A stretch of DNA of 64,000 nt. It comes from Flavobacterium sediminilitoris. GTDB lineage: Bacteria; Bacteroidota; Bacteroidia; Flavobacteriales; Flavobacteriaceae. The DNA is taken from positions 2,728,001 to 2,792,000 of the forward strand of contig NZ_CP090145.1 in NCBI RefSeq assembly GCF_023008245.1, read 5' to 3'. The notes under the pieces were generated by a model. That model worked only from the letters and a program-made list of their open reading frames with translations. It did no database searches and was not told the origin of the DNA. Made by a program: the position numbers and the translations under genes. How positions within the stretch are numbered: the first letter of the stretch is position 1; every line of letters starts with the position of its first letter. Of this stretch, positions 35,251-43,558 are shown piece by piece.

Positions 35251-36216
35251 TTGAAACTGACACGAGAAATTAAAACCGCAATTTTAGTTATTTCCTCAAT
35301 TTTACTTTTTATATGGGGATATCAATTTTTAAAAGGTAAAAACTTATTTGATGCAAGTAAAAAGATATATGTTATTTACGACTCTGTAGAAGGATTAGAA
35401 CCTTCTTCATCTGTGAAAATAAAAGGAGTTACAGTAGGAAGAGTAAATAAATATGATTTTTTAGAAAATAGAAAAGTATTGGTAGAATTATCAATTACTT
35501 CAGATTATCCTATATCAAAATCAAGTATTGCAGAATTAACAGGTTCATCGCCATTAGGAGGAAAAGAAATTATTATTATTCCAAATGATGATGATTCAAA
35601 TTTGATAGCGTCTGGTGAATATCTTAAAGCAACATCGAAGTTAGGATTAACAGATGCTTTTGCAAAACAGATAGTACCTTTAAAAGATAAAGTTAATCTA
35701 TTATTAGAAAATGCAAATGTGTTATTTTCAAACTTTAATGAGATACTAGATAAAAAAGCAAAAGCTGATTTAAAAAACAGTTTATCAGAGCTAAATAAAA
35801 CATTAACAGAGTTTAGTGGTGTTTCTAAAAACTTGAATAGTTTATTAGCTAATAATAAGGCTAAATTAGATGCTTCATTTACAAATTTAGACAAAACAAC
35901 AGCAAATTTTGCAGTAATGTCTGATTCCTTAGCAAAAGCAAACTTAGGTGAAACAGTTAAAAGTTTAGAAAAGACATTAGCTAATGTAGATAAAATAATG
36001 ACCGATATTGAAGCAGGAAAGGGAACAATGGGGAAACTAATGAAAGATGAAGCCATGTACACAAACTTTACTAATGCTTCTAAAGAATTAGAATTGTTGT
36101 TGCAAGATCTAAGACTACACCCTACTCGCTATGTAAATGTCTCGGTTTTTGGAAAGAAAAACAAACCTTATGTTGCACCAGAGATTAATGATAAAAACGA
36201 ACAGATAAAAGACTAA
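35251..36216 (+). CDS. MlaD/MCE-domain lipid-transport protein
   Basis: A 321-residue protein beginning with TTG. A single membrane helix at about residues 8-30 (TAILVISSILLFIWGYQFL) is followed by the MCE domain (about 35-115: DSVEGLEPSSSVKIKGVTVGRV, ITSDYPISKSSIAELTGSSPLGGKEI), then a coiled-coil-rich C-terminus. It forms the periplasmic ring of an Mla-type ABC lipid transporter; no permease or ATPase is beside it. It follows the amidase by 34 bases. A frame open 5' of the TTG is short, and TTG fits the mature N-terminus of homologues. Confidence 0.9.
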   Translation: MKLTREIKTAILVISSILLFIWGYQFLKGKNLFDASKKIYVIYDSVEGLEPSSSVKIKGVTVGRVNKYDFLENRKVLVELSITSDYPISKSSIAELTGSSPLGGKEIIIIPNDDDSNLIASGEYLKATSKLGLTDAFAKQIVPLKDKVNLLLENANVLFSNFNEILDKKAKADLKNSLSELNKTLTEFSGVSKNLNSLLANNKAKLDASFTNLDKTTANFAVMSDSLAKANLGETVKSLEKTLANVDKIMTDIEAGKGTMGKLMKDEAMYTNFTNASKELELLLQDLRLHPTRYVNVSVFGKKNKPYVAPEINDKNEQIKD

Positions 36217-36222
36217 TTTACT

Positions 36223-37554
36223 ATGAATATTTTACCAAACATTTTATTTGCCATTCTTTTAATAGCAGGAATAGGATATTTTGCTCGAAATGTAAAAAAA
36301 TTAATTCGAAATATTAAATTAGGTCAAAACGTAAATAGAAAAGATAATCCTTCAGCTCGTTGGAAAAACATGGCGATGATTGCTCTTGGGCAATCCAAAA
36401 TGGTAAAAAGACCTGTTGCCGGAATATTGCATATTATTGTTTATTTAGGATTTATAATTATAAACTTAGAAGTACTTGAAATTATCATTGATGGTCTTTT
36501 TGGAACACATAGAGTTTTTAGATTTTTAGGAGGATTTTATGATATACTTATAGGTTCATTCGAAATCTTAGCATTTTTAGTATTAATAGCTATTATTATT
36601 TTCTGGGTAAGAAGAAACGTTATAAAACTAAAACGATTTTGGAAACCAGAAATGAAAGGATATCCAAAAAATGATGCTAATTACATTTTGTATTTTGAAT
36701 TAGTGTTGATGTCTTTATTCTTATTAATGAATGCTGCTGATTTACATTTGCAATTTGTTGAAGGCGGATTTGGTCATTACCATCAAGCAGGTTCATTTCC
36801 AATTTCACAATTTATAGCTCCAATTTTTAATGGTATTGATAATAATGTTGTGGCTCTAATTGAAAGAGCAGCATGGTGGCTACATATTTCAGGAATCTTA
36901 GTGTTCTTAAATTATTTATATTTTTCTAAGCATTTGCATATTCTATTAGCTTTTCCAAATACTTATTTTGCAGATTTAAATGCAAAAGGAAAAATTGATA
37001 ACTTAGAAAGTGTTACTAACGAAGTAAAATTAATGATGGACCCATCGGTTGATCCGTTTGCAGCTCCTGCAAATCCAGATGCTGTGCCTGCAAAATTTGG
37101 AGCTTCTGATGTGCAAGACTTAAATTGGGTTCAGTTGTTAAATGCTTATACCTGTACAGAGTGCGGACGTTGTACTTCTTCTTGTCCTGCAAATCAAACA
37201 GGGAAAAAGCTTTCTCCTAGAAAAATCATGATGGATACACGTGATAGACTAGAACAAGTAGGAAAAAATATTGATGCAAATAAAGGAACTTTTGTTGAAG
37301 ACGGAAAGTCTTTATTAAATGATTTTATTACGCCAGAAGAGCTTTGGGCATGTACTTCTTGTAACGCTTGTGTTGAAGAATGTCCTGTAAATATTAGTCC
37401 TTTATCTATTATTATGGATATGAGACGTTATTTAGTAATGGAACAAAGTGCAGCTCCAATGGAGTTGAATAATATGATGACAAACATTGAAAACAATGGA
37501 GCGCCTTGGCAATATAATCAAATGGATAGGTTAAACTGGAAAAACGAAGATTAA
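36223..37554 (+). CDS. Membrane (Fe-S) electron-transfer protein, HdrE/HdrC-like
   Basis: A 443-residue protein with about five N-terminal membrane helices including HIIVYLGFIIINLEVLEIII and several conserved histidines, reminiscent of a b-type cytochrome subunit. The C-terminal third has two 4Fe-4S clusters: CTECGRCTSSCPAN and CTSCNACVEECPVN, separated by about 60 residues. The architecture resembles the membrane and small subunits of heterodisulfide-reductase-like complexes. The CCG-domain partner is two genes downstream (38082), and the HAD-like gene is between them. It probably passes electrons between the quinone pool and a soluble partner; the reaction is not known. Confidence 0.85.
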   Translation: MNILPNILFAILLIAGIGYFARNVKKLIRNIKLGQNVNRKDNPSARWKNMAMIALGQSKMVKRPVAGILHIIVYLGFIIINLEVLEIIIDGLFGTHRVFRFLGGFYDILIGSFEILAFLVLIAIIIFWVRRNVIKLKRFWKPEMKGYPKNDANYILYFELVLMSLFLLMNAADLHLQFVEGGFGHYHQAGSFPISQFIAPIFNGIDNNVVALIERAAWWLHISGILVFLNYLYFSKHLHILLAFPNTYFADLNAKGKIDNLESVTNEVKLMMDPSVDPFAAPANPDAVPAKFGASDVQDLNWVQLLNAYTCTECGRCTSSCPANQTGKKLSPRKIMMDTRDRLEQVGKNIDANKGTFVEDGKSLLNDFITPEELWACTSCNACVEECPVNISPLSIIMDMRRYLVMEQSAAPMELNNMMTNIENNGAPWQYNQMDRLNWKNED

Positions 37555-37557
37555 AAA

Positions 37558-38004
37558 ATGAAGAAAGAAGAAATAGAAGGGAAATTACAAACCTTAACAA
37601 TTAATGGAGAACATTTAAGTCCAATTTTACCCGAAGGAATTAAAAATTACCTTATAGATATTGACGGAACAATTTGTGATGATATTCCTAATGAAGAGCC
37701 AGAACGAATGGCTACTGCGGAAGTATATCCAGATGCTTTGGCTACTTTGAATAAATGGTATGACGAAGGACATATAATTTTCTTTTTCACTTCAAGGACA
37801 GAAGCACATAGAGAAGTTACTGAAACTTGGTTGAAAAAGTATGGATTTAAATATCATGGAATGTTGATGGGGAAACCACGTGGAGGAAATTACCATTGGA
37901 TAGATAATCACTTAGTAAAAGCAACTCGTTATAGAGGTAAATTTACAGATTTAGTAGATAAAGAAGTTACCATTCAAGTTTTTGATGACGAACATCACGA
38001 ATAA
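37558..38004 (+). CDS. HAD-like protein (often annotated phosphoheptose isomerase)
   Basis: A 148-residue protein with an N-terminal basic/acidic lead and the HAD-type motif I YLIDIDGTICDD at about residue 30 (nucleophile Asp and acid/base Asp both present). FFFTSRTEAHREVTETWL fits motif II, and the C-terminal half lacks a standard motif IV DD beyond VFDDEHHE near the end. Homologues are commonly named phosphoheptose isomerase, but no isomerase (SIS) fold is visible, so that name is doubtful. It begins three bases after the Fe-S gene stop and is co-transcribed with the two Fe-S genes. A phosphatase with an unknown substrate is the safer label. Confidence 0.8.
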   Translation: MKKEEIEGKLQTLTINGEHLSPILPEGIKNYLIDIDGTICDDIPNEEPERMATAEVYPDALATLNKWYDEGHIIFFFTSRTEAHREVTETWLKKYGFKYHGMLMGKPRGGNYHWIDNHLVKATRYRGKFTDLVDKEVTIQVFDDEHHE

Positions 38005-38081
38005 ATAATTAAAAATAAAAAATTTGAAGTTTGTATTATTTTATCTTAAAATATAAACTTTAAACTTTAAACATAAAATGT

Positions 38082-38873
38082 ATGTCTGAAAATATTATAG
38101 TGCCTACAATGGCTGAAATGATGGCAGAAGGCAAACAACCTGAAGTTCTATTCTGGGTTGGTTGTGCTGGAAGTTTTGATGATAGAGCAAAAAAAATTAC
38201 AAAAGCATTTGTGAAAATATTAAATAGAGCAAATGTCCCTTTTGCAGTTTTAGGTACTGAAGAAAGCTGTACAGGTGATCCAGCTAAACGTTCTGGAAAT
38301 GAATTTTTATTCCAAATGCAAGCCATGACAAATATTGAAGTCATGAATGCTTATGAAGTAAAAAAAATCGTTACTGCTTGTCCACACTGTTTTAATACAT
38401 TAAAAAATGAATATCCAGAATTAGGAGGTCAATACGAAGTGGTTCATCATACACAATTTTTAAAATCATTATTAGATGATGGTCGTTTAACAATTGAAGG
38501 TGGACAATTTAAAGGTAAGAAAATTACATTTCATGATCCATGTTATTTAGGAAGAGCAAACAATGTATACGAAGCACCTAGAGATTTGATTCAAAAATTA
38601 GATGCTGAACTAGTTGAAATGAAGCGATCTAGAGCAAATGGATTGTGTTGTGGAGCAGGTGGAGCACAAATGTTTAAAGAACCAGAAAAAGGAGATAAAG
38701 ACATTAATGTTGAAAGAACAGAAGATGCAATTGAGACAAAAGCAGATATTATAGCTGCTGGTTGTCCATTTTGTAACACTATGATGACAGATGGAGTTAA
38801 ATTTAAAGAAAAAGAAAGTAGAGTCAAAGTACTTGATATAGCAGAATTAATTGCAAACGCACAAGATTTATAA
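38082..38873 (+). CDS. CCG-domain (Fe-S)-binding protein, HdrB-like
   Basis: A 263-residue protein of two cysteine-rich (CCG) domains. Domain 1 has FWVGCAGSFDDRAKK, VLGTEESCTGDPAKR and TACPHCFNTLKNEYP. Domain 2 has FHDPCYLGRANNVYE, LCCGAGGAQMFKEPEKG and AAGCPFCNTMMTDG. Two CCG repeats bind the non-cubane 4Fe-4S site in heterodisulfide reductase subunit B and lactate-utilisation LutA-type proteins. Together with 36223 it would rebuild an HdrD-like module. Its start ATG (MSENIIVPTM) follows an A-rich leader. Confidence 0.9.
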   Translation: MSENIIVPTMAEMMAEGKQPEVLFWVGCAGSFDDRAKKITKAFVKILNRANVPFAVLGTEESCTGDPAKRSGNEFLFQMQAMTNIEVMNAYEVKKIVTACPHCFNTLKNEYPELGGQYEVVHHTQFLKSLLDDGRLTIEGGQFKGKKITFHDPCYLGRANNVYEAPRDLIQKLDAELVEMKRSRANGLCCGAGGAQMFKEPEKGDKDINVERTEDAIETKADIIAAGCPFCNTMMTDGVKFKEKESRVKVLDIAELIANAQDL

Positions 38874-38874
38874 T

Positions 38875-39477
38875 ATGAAAAAAATAATCGTCCTTTTATT
38901 GATTACGCAATCAATTTTTGCGCAAAAGCTTTCAAAAGAAGAGCTAATAAAGAAAATTTCAGATCAAACATGTCAATGTTCGCAGGAAAAAAACATTAAT
39001 AAAGATAATCTAGATATAACTTTAGGGTTATGTATTATTGAATCGATTAATAAATTTGAAAAAGATGTTGAAAAACATTTCGGAAAAGATATTCTTGGAA
39101 ATGAAGAAAAGATGACAGAAATTGCAGAAAGCGTAGGTATGCAATTAGCTTTTAATTGTCCAAGTTTTTTAAAACTGATAAATGAAATGGAAGAAGAAAA
39201 TATTGGTTCTGATGATTTTCAAGATGATTTATCAATTTCAGGAAAAATTATTGCAACAAAATCTGAACAGTTTTTAACATTTACACTTAAAGAAGATTCA
39301 GGTAAAACAAATTCATTTTTAATATTAGAAAATTTCGAAAATTTATTTTTATTAAAAGATGCAGTTGTGAAACCAACAGATAATGTGAAAGTGCTTTATT
39401 ATGAAGCAAATTTATATGATGCAAAAAGTAATAAAGTTGTTCCTTTTAAAGTTGTATTAGATATTATAAAACAATAA
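38875..39477 (+). CDS. Secreted hypothetical protein
   Basis: A 200-residue protein with a signal peptide ending SIFAQ. Its first mature segment has a C-Q-C motif (KISDQTCQCSQEKN) with further cysteines in LGLCIIESIN and FNCPSFLKLI, so two disulfides are possible. The C-terminal domain is strand rich and resembles a small OB-like fold (SGKIIATKSEQFLTFTLKED). The frame is open to 38851, but the ATG at 38875 follows the upstream stop by one base and gives the signal peptide at once. I know no named family. Confidence 0.78.
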   Translation: MKKIIVLLLITQSIFAQKLSKEELIKKISDQTCQCSQEKNINKDNLDITLGLCIIESINKFEKDVEKHFGKDILGNEEKMTEIAESVGMQLAFNCPSFLKLINEMEEENIGSDDFQDDLSISGKIIATKSEQFLTFTLKEDSGKTNSFLILENFENLFLLKDAVVKPTDNVKVLYYEANLYDAKSNKVVPFKVVLDIIKQ

Positions 39478-39478
39478 A

Positions 39479-39961
39479 ATGTATATACCATTTGACACAC
39501 TACCATTGCATTCTAGAATCTGGATTTATCAATCTAATAGAAAGTTTACAGATGAAGAAATCGCTCAAATAGAGGAAGAAACTAAAACTTTTATTGAAAG
39601 CTGGTCTGCACATGGTCAAAGTTTAGAGGCTTCTTTTAAATTAGAATACAATCGATTTATAATAATCGCAGTAAATCAAGATATTCAAGCAGCTACAGGA
39701 TGTTCAATTGATGCATCTGTACAATTTATTCAAAGCCTTGAACAGAAGTTTAACGTTGATTTACTTGATAAAATGAATGTTACTTTTAAACTAGGCGAAC
39801 ATATAGCACACAAACCACTAATTGAGTTTAAAAAAATGGCCAAAGAAAAAGCTGTTTCTGCTAACACAATAGTTTTTAATAATTTAGTAAATACAATAGA
39901 AGAGTGGCAAGATTTTTGGGAAGTTCCAGCTAGTGATAGTTGGCACAATCGATTTTTTTAA
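39479..39961 (+). CDS. Conserved Bacteroidota protein of unknown function
   Basis: A 160-residue soluble protein starting MYIPFDTLPLHSRIWIYQS and containing AHGQSLEASFKLEYNRFIIIAVN, ATGCSIDASVQFIQSLEQKF and a C-terminal WQDFWEVPASDSWHNRFF. These are recognisable features of a conserved Bacteroidota family that databases sometimes call an ABC transporter ATPase. There is no Walker A or signature motif here, so that name should not be used. It begins one base after the upstream stop, sharing a transcript with the preceding gene, and ends before a strong terminator. Confidence 0.82.
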   Translation: MYIPFDTLPLHSRIWIYQSNRKFTDEEIAQIEEETKTFIESWSAHGQSLEASFKLEYNRFIIIAVNQDIQAATGCSIDASVQFIQSLEQKFNVDLLDKMNVTFKLGEHIAHKPLIEFKKMAKEKAVSANTIVFNNLVNTIEEWQDFWEVPASDSWHNRFF

Positions 39962-39974
39962 ACTTTTTTTTTAC

Positions 39975-39982
39975 TATATTTG
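39975..39982 (+). promoter_or_regulatory. Candidate -7 box before the GH3 fusion gene
   Basis: TATATTTG matches TAnnTTTG and touches the left arm of the terminator at 39983-40016. A transcript from here would begin inside that arm, so the complete hairpin would not form in the new mRNA. Confidence 0.4.
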
Positions 39983-40016
39983 AAAATCATCATTAGACCA
40001 ACTTAATGATGATTTT
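39983..40016 (+). terminator. Terminator after the 38.1-40 kb run
   Basis: A 13-bp perfect stem AAAATCATCATTA/TAATGATGATTTT followed by a T tract, 21 bases past the stop at 39961. Confidence 0.85.
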
Positions 40017-40033
40017 TTTTAAATACAATTCAG

Positions 40034-42967
40034 ATGTTAAAATATTCAACTTTCATATTTCTATCAATATTTTCACTAATAATTAAACCGAAAAGATTAA
40101 TTACAAATCTACATCATTCTAATGCTAAAGTAGATAGCACACTTTATTTTCAGCAAAAATGGGTAGATAGTGTATATAATAAGTTAGATTTTGAAGAAAA
40201 AGTGGGTCAGTTGTTTATGGTAGCTGCTTATTCTAATAAAAATGAAGAGCATTATAAAGATATTGATGATTTAGTAACACAACATAAAATAGGTGGAGTT
40301 ATATTCTTTCAAGGAGGACCAATAAGGCAATCCCAATTAACAAATAGATATCAATCTAAATCAAAAATTCCATTATTTGTTGGAATTGATGCAGAATGGG
40401 GATTGAGTATGCGTTTAGACTCAACGTATAGATATCCATGGAATATGACTCTTGGAGCTATTCAAGATCATAATTTGATACGAAAAATGGGGAAGCAAAT
40501 GGCAGAACAATCGAAAAGAATGGGAATTCATTTCAATTTTGCTCCAGTTGTTGATATAAATACAAATCCCAAAAACCCTATTATTGGAAATCGATCTTTT
40601 GGAGAAGATAAAATTAATGTAACCAATGCAGCTATTGCTTTAATGGATGGATTACAGAGTGAAGGCGTTCTTGCAACAGCAAAACATTTTCCAGGACATG
40701 GAGATACAGAAGCAGACTCACATCATACATTACCACTTGTAAAACACAGTAAACAGAGACTAGATTCTATTGAATTGTATCCATATAGAGAAATGATAAG
40801 AAAAGGATTGGCAAGTGTTATGGTTGCACATTTAGATGTTCCAAGTATAGAATCTAGAAAAGGATACCCTACATCTATTTCTTATAATGTTATTACTAAT
40901 ATTTTAAAGAATGAATTAAAGTTTAATGGATTGGTAATTACTGACGCTTTAAATATGAAAGGAGCTAGTAATTTTAAACAACCAGGAGACATAGATTTAG
41001 AAGCTTTTTTAGCAGGGAACGATATTTTACTTTTTCCAGAAAATGTACCTGTTGCTATTCAAAAAATAAAAGAAGCATTTGATGATAAAAAAATTACCGA
41101 AGAAAGATTAGCTGCTTCTGTAAAAAAGATTCTAAAATATAAATATCAAGTAGGTTTAAATAATTATAAACCAATAAAAATTGAAAATCTTTATGAAGAT
41201 TTGAATAAATCAGAATATGATGCAATGAACTATACATTGTATGAAAATGCTATAACAACTCTTAAAAATAAAGATAAAATTATTCCAATTAAAAATTTAG
41301 AAGAAGAAAAAATTGCCTACTTAAAATTAGGGGATGATACTTCTGAAACATTTTTAAATGTACTTAATAAGTATGCGCGAGTTGACGAGATTACAACTAA
41401 AGGTTTAAATGAAACACTACTTGAATTAAAAAAGTATTCTAAAGTTATTATAGGATATCATAGAGCAGATGGAGCATGGAAAAACCATAATTTAAATCAA
41501 GAAGATGTAAATTGGCTTAATAAAATAGCAAAACAAAATAAAGTAATTGTTACTTTTTTTACAAAACCATATTCATTGTTAAGAATAGCTAATTTTGATA
41601 GTTTTGAGGGGTTAATTTTAGCTTATCAAAATAACGATTTTTCTCAAACAGTTGCAGCAGAAGCTATTTTTGGAGCTATTGGAACAAAAGGAAAAATTCC
41701 AGTTTCAATAAATAATGATTTTTATACTAATGATGGAATTAATACAAATAATATTGGAAGATTAGGATTTGAATCTCCTGAAAATGTAGGACTTAATTCT
41801 AATGTTTTATCAAGAATTGATTCTATTGCAAATTATGCAATCAATGAAAAAATGACGCCAGGAGCACAAATAATTGTTGCAAGAAGAGGGAAAGTAGTAT
41901 ATCAAAAATCATTTGGTTATCACACGTATGATAAAAATATAAATGTTAAAAATACAGACTTATACGATGTAGCTTCATTAACTAAAATCTTATCGACTTT
42001 ACCTAATTTAATGATTCAGTTTGATAAAGAAAAAGTAAAATTAGATACTAAATTAAGTACAATGTTGCCTGTTTTTAAAGGAACAAATAAAGCAAATGCA
42101 ACATTATTAGATATGTTAACACATCAAGCAAGATTTAAAGCATGGCTTCCTTTTTATAAAGAAACTTTGGATAAAACAACAGGAAAACCAAGTGAAAAGT
42201 ATTACAGAAAAGCATATTCAAAAGAATTTCCTATTCAAGTTTCTGAAAATTTATATTTAAGAAAAGATTATAATGATTCTATAATAAAAGCTATTGCGGA
42301 TAGTGATTTGTTACCAAAAGTAAAATATAAGTATAGTGATTTTTCATTTATTTTAATGAAAGAGTATTTAGAAAGATCTACTGGTAAAAAATTAGATGTT
42401 TTGGCGAATGAGAACTATTATTCTAAATTAGGAGCTACAAGCACAATGTATAATCCTTTGCAGAAATTCGATATGAATGATATAATTCCTACAGAAATAG
42501 ATAATTATTATAGATACGAAGCAATACAAGGATATGTTCATGATATGGGAGCTGCAATGCAAGGAGGAGTTTCAGGTCATGCAGGATTATTTTCAAATGC
42601 CTTAGACGTTGCAAAAATAATGCAAATGTTTATGCAGAAAGGAAATTATGGAGGAGATCAGTTTTTCTCTGAGAAAACATTTAACGCTTTTAATACGTGT
42701 TATTATTGTAAAGATAAAAACAGAAGAGGATTAGGATTTGATAAACCTCAATTAGGAGAATCAGGACCTACATGTGGTTGTGTTTCAATGACTAGTTTTG
42801 GTCATACAGGTTTTACAGGAACAATGGCTTGGGCAGATCCAGAAAAAGAAATAGTATATGTTTTCTTATCAAATAGAACATATCCAGAAGCAACAACGAA
42901 TGTATTGTCAAGGGAAAATATTAGAGAAAATATTCAGAAAGTAATTTACGAAGCAATAATGGACTAA
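40034..42967 (+). CDS. GH3 (NagZ-like) glycosidase fused to a serine beta-lactamase/AmiE-like domain
   Basis: A 977-residue protein with an N-terminal signal or anchor. Residues about 45-390 form a GH3 domain with the NagZ hallmarks AKHFPGHGDTEADSHHTLP (about 216-234, catalytic His loop) and VITDALNMKGAS (nucleophile Asp near 305). A GH3 C-terminal-like part follows to about 590. Residues about 595-977 are a beta-lactamase-type domain with SLTK (SxxK, about 648), YKYSD (YxD variant of YxN) and GHTGFTG (KTG-box equivalent). In Bacillus subtilis NagZ and the AmiE amidase are separate neighbours, so this fusion could release GlcNAc from murein and cut the lactyl-peptide bond in one chain. That function is inferred. 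Confidence 0.88.
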   Translation: MLKYSTFIFLSIFSLIIKPKRLITNLHHSNAKVDSTLYFQQKWVDSVYNKLDFEEKVGQLFMVAAYSNKNEEHYKDIDDLVTQHKIGGVIFFQGGPIRQSQLTNRYQSKSKIPLFVGIDAEWGLSMRLDSTYRYPWNMTLGAIQDHNLIRKMGKQMAEQSKRMGIHFNFAPVVDINTNPKNPIIGNRSFGEDKINVTNAAIALMDGLQSEGVLATAKHFPGHGDTEADSHHTLPLVKHSKQRLDSIELYPYREMIRKGLASVMVAHLDVPSIESRKGYPTSISYNVITNILKNELKFNGLVITDALNMKGASNFKQPGDIDLEAFLAGNDILLFPENVPVAIQKIKEAFDDKKITEERLAASVKKILKYKYQVGLNNYKPIKIENLYEDLNKSEYDAMNYTLYENAITTLKNKDKIIPIKNLEEEKIAYLKLGDDTSETFLNVLNKYARVDEITTKGLNETLLELKKYSKVIIGYHRADGAWKNHNLNQEDVNWLNKIAKQNKVIVTFFTKPYSLLRIANFDSFEGLILAYQNNDFSQTVAAEAIFGAIGTKGKIPVSINNDFYTNDGINTNNIGRLGFESPENVGLNSNVLSRIDSIANYAINEKMTPGAQIIVARRGKVVYQKSFGYHTYDKNINVKNTDLYDVASLTKILSTLPNLMIQFDKEKVKLDTKLSTMLPVFKGTNKANATLLDMLTHQARFKAWLPFYKETLDKTTGKPSEKYYRKAYSKEFPIQVSENLYLRKDYNDSIIKAIADSDLLPKVKYKYSDFSFILMKEYLERSTGKKLDVLANENYYSKLGATSTMYNPLQKFDMNDIIPTEIDNYYRYEAIQGYVHDMGAAMQGGVSGHAGLFSNALDVAKIMQMFMQKGNYGGDQFFSEKTFNAFNTCYYCKDKNRRGLGFDKPQLGESGPTCGCVSMTSFGHTGFTGTMAWADPEKEIVYVFLSNRTYPEATTNVLSRENIRENIQKVIYEAIMD

Positions 42968-42970
42968 GTT

Positions 42971-43426
42971 ATGGTATCAACTGCAAAAACTCCTGAAGAA
43001 TATATAAAAGAAGCACCTGAGGAAAGAAAAGGTACACTTTTAAAACTTCGAGAAGTAATTTTAAAAAATCTTCCAAAAGGATTTGAAGAAAGAATGAGTT
43101 ATGGTATGATTGGATATATTGTCCCGCATGAAATTTATCCTTCTGGTTATCATTGCGATCCAAAATTACCTTTACCGTTTATGAGTTTTGCTTCTCAAAA
43201 AAATAGTATTAACTTTTATCATATGGGTATATATGCAAATAAAGAACTCTATAATTGGTTTGCTTCTGAATACCCAAAGTACTCTAAGAAAAAATTAGAT
43301 ATGGGAAAAAGTTGTATAAGATTTAAAAAAGCAGAAGATATTCCTTTTCAATTAATAGGCGAATTAATCTCAAAAATTACAGTTCAAAATTGGATTAATA
43401 CTTATGAAATAACTATAAAGAAGTAA
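42971..43426 (+). CDS. DUF1801 (YdhG/FrataxinYfhG-like fold) protein
   Basis: A 151-residue small protein with the DUF1801 pattern: LREVILKNLPKGFEERMSYGMIGY, PFMSFASQKNSINFYHMG and a final LDMGKSCIRFKKAEDIPFQLIGELI. The fold is an alpha-beta domain known from YdhG/YjbR-like families; no enzyme activity is established. It starts three bases after the GH3 fusion gene stop, so the two are co-transcribed. Confidence 0.87.
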   Translation: MVSTAKTPEEYIKEAPEERKGTLLKLREVILKNLPKGFEERMSYGMIGYIVPHEIYPSGYHCDPKLPLPFMSFASQKNSINFYHMGIYANKELYNWFASEYPKYSKKKLDMGKSCIRFKKAEDIPFQLIGELISKITVQNWINTYEITIKK

Positions 43427-43558
43427 GTTTCTAATCTAGTTTTTAGTCACAATCTATATTTTTAATCTGTATTTTTATAGAATTAATGTAATAATTTAAC
43501 GAATATTTAAAAATCAAGATAATAAAATTATGGTACTTTTAACGTTTAAAAAAAATCA

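Noticed and set aside
37558..38004. The label phosphoheptose isomerase
   Set aside because: There is no SIS fold; the visible motif is of the HAD type.
39479..39961. The label ABC transporter ATPase used for such proteins
   Set aside because: No Walker A, Walker B or signature motif is present.
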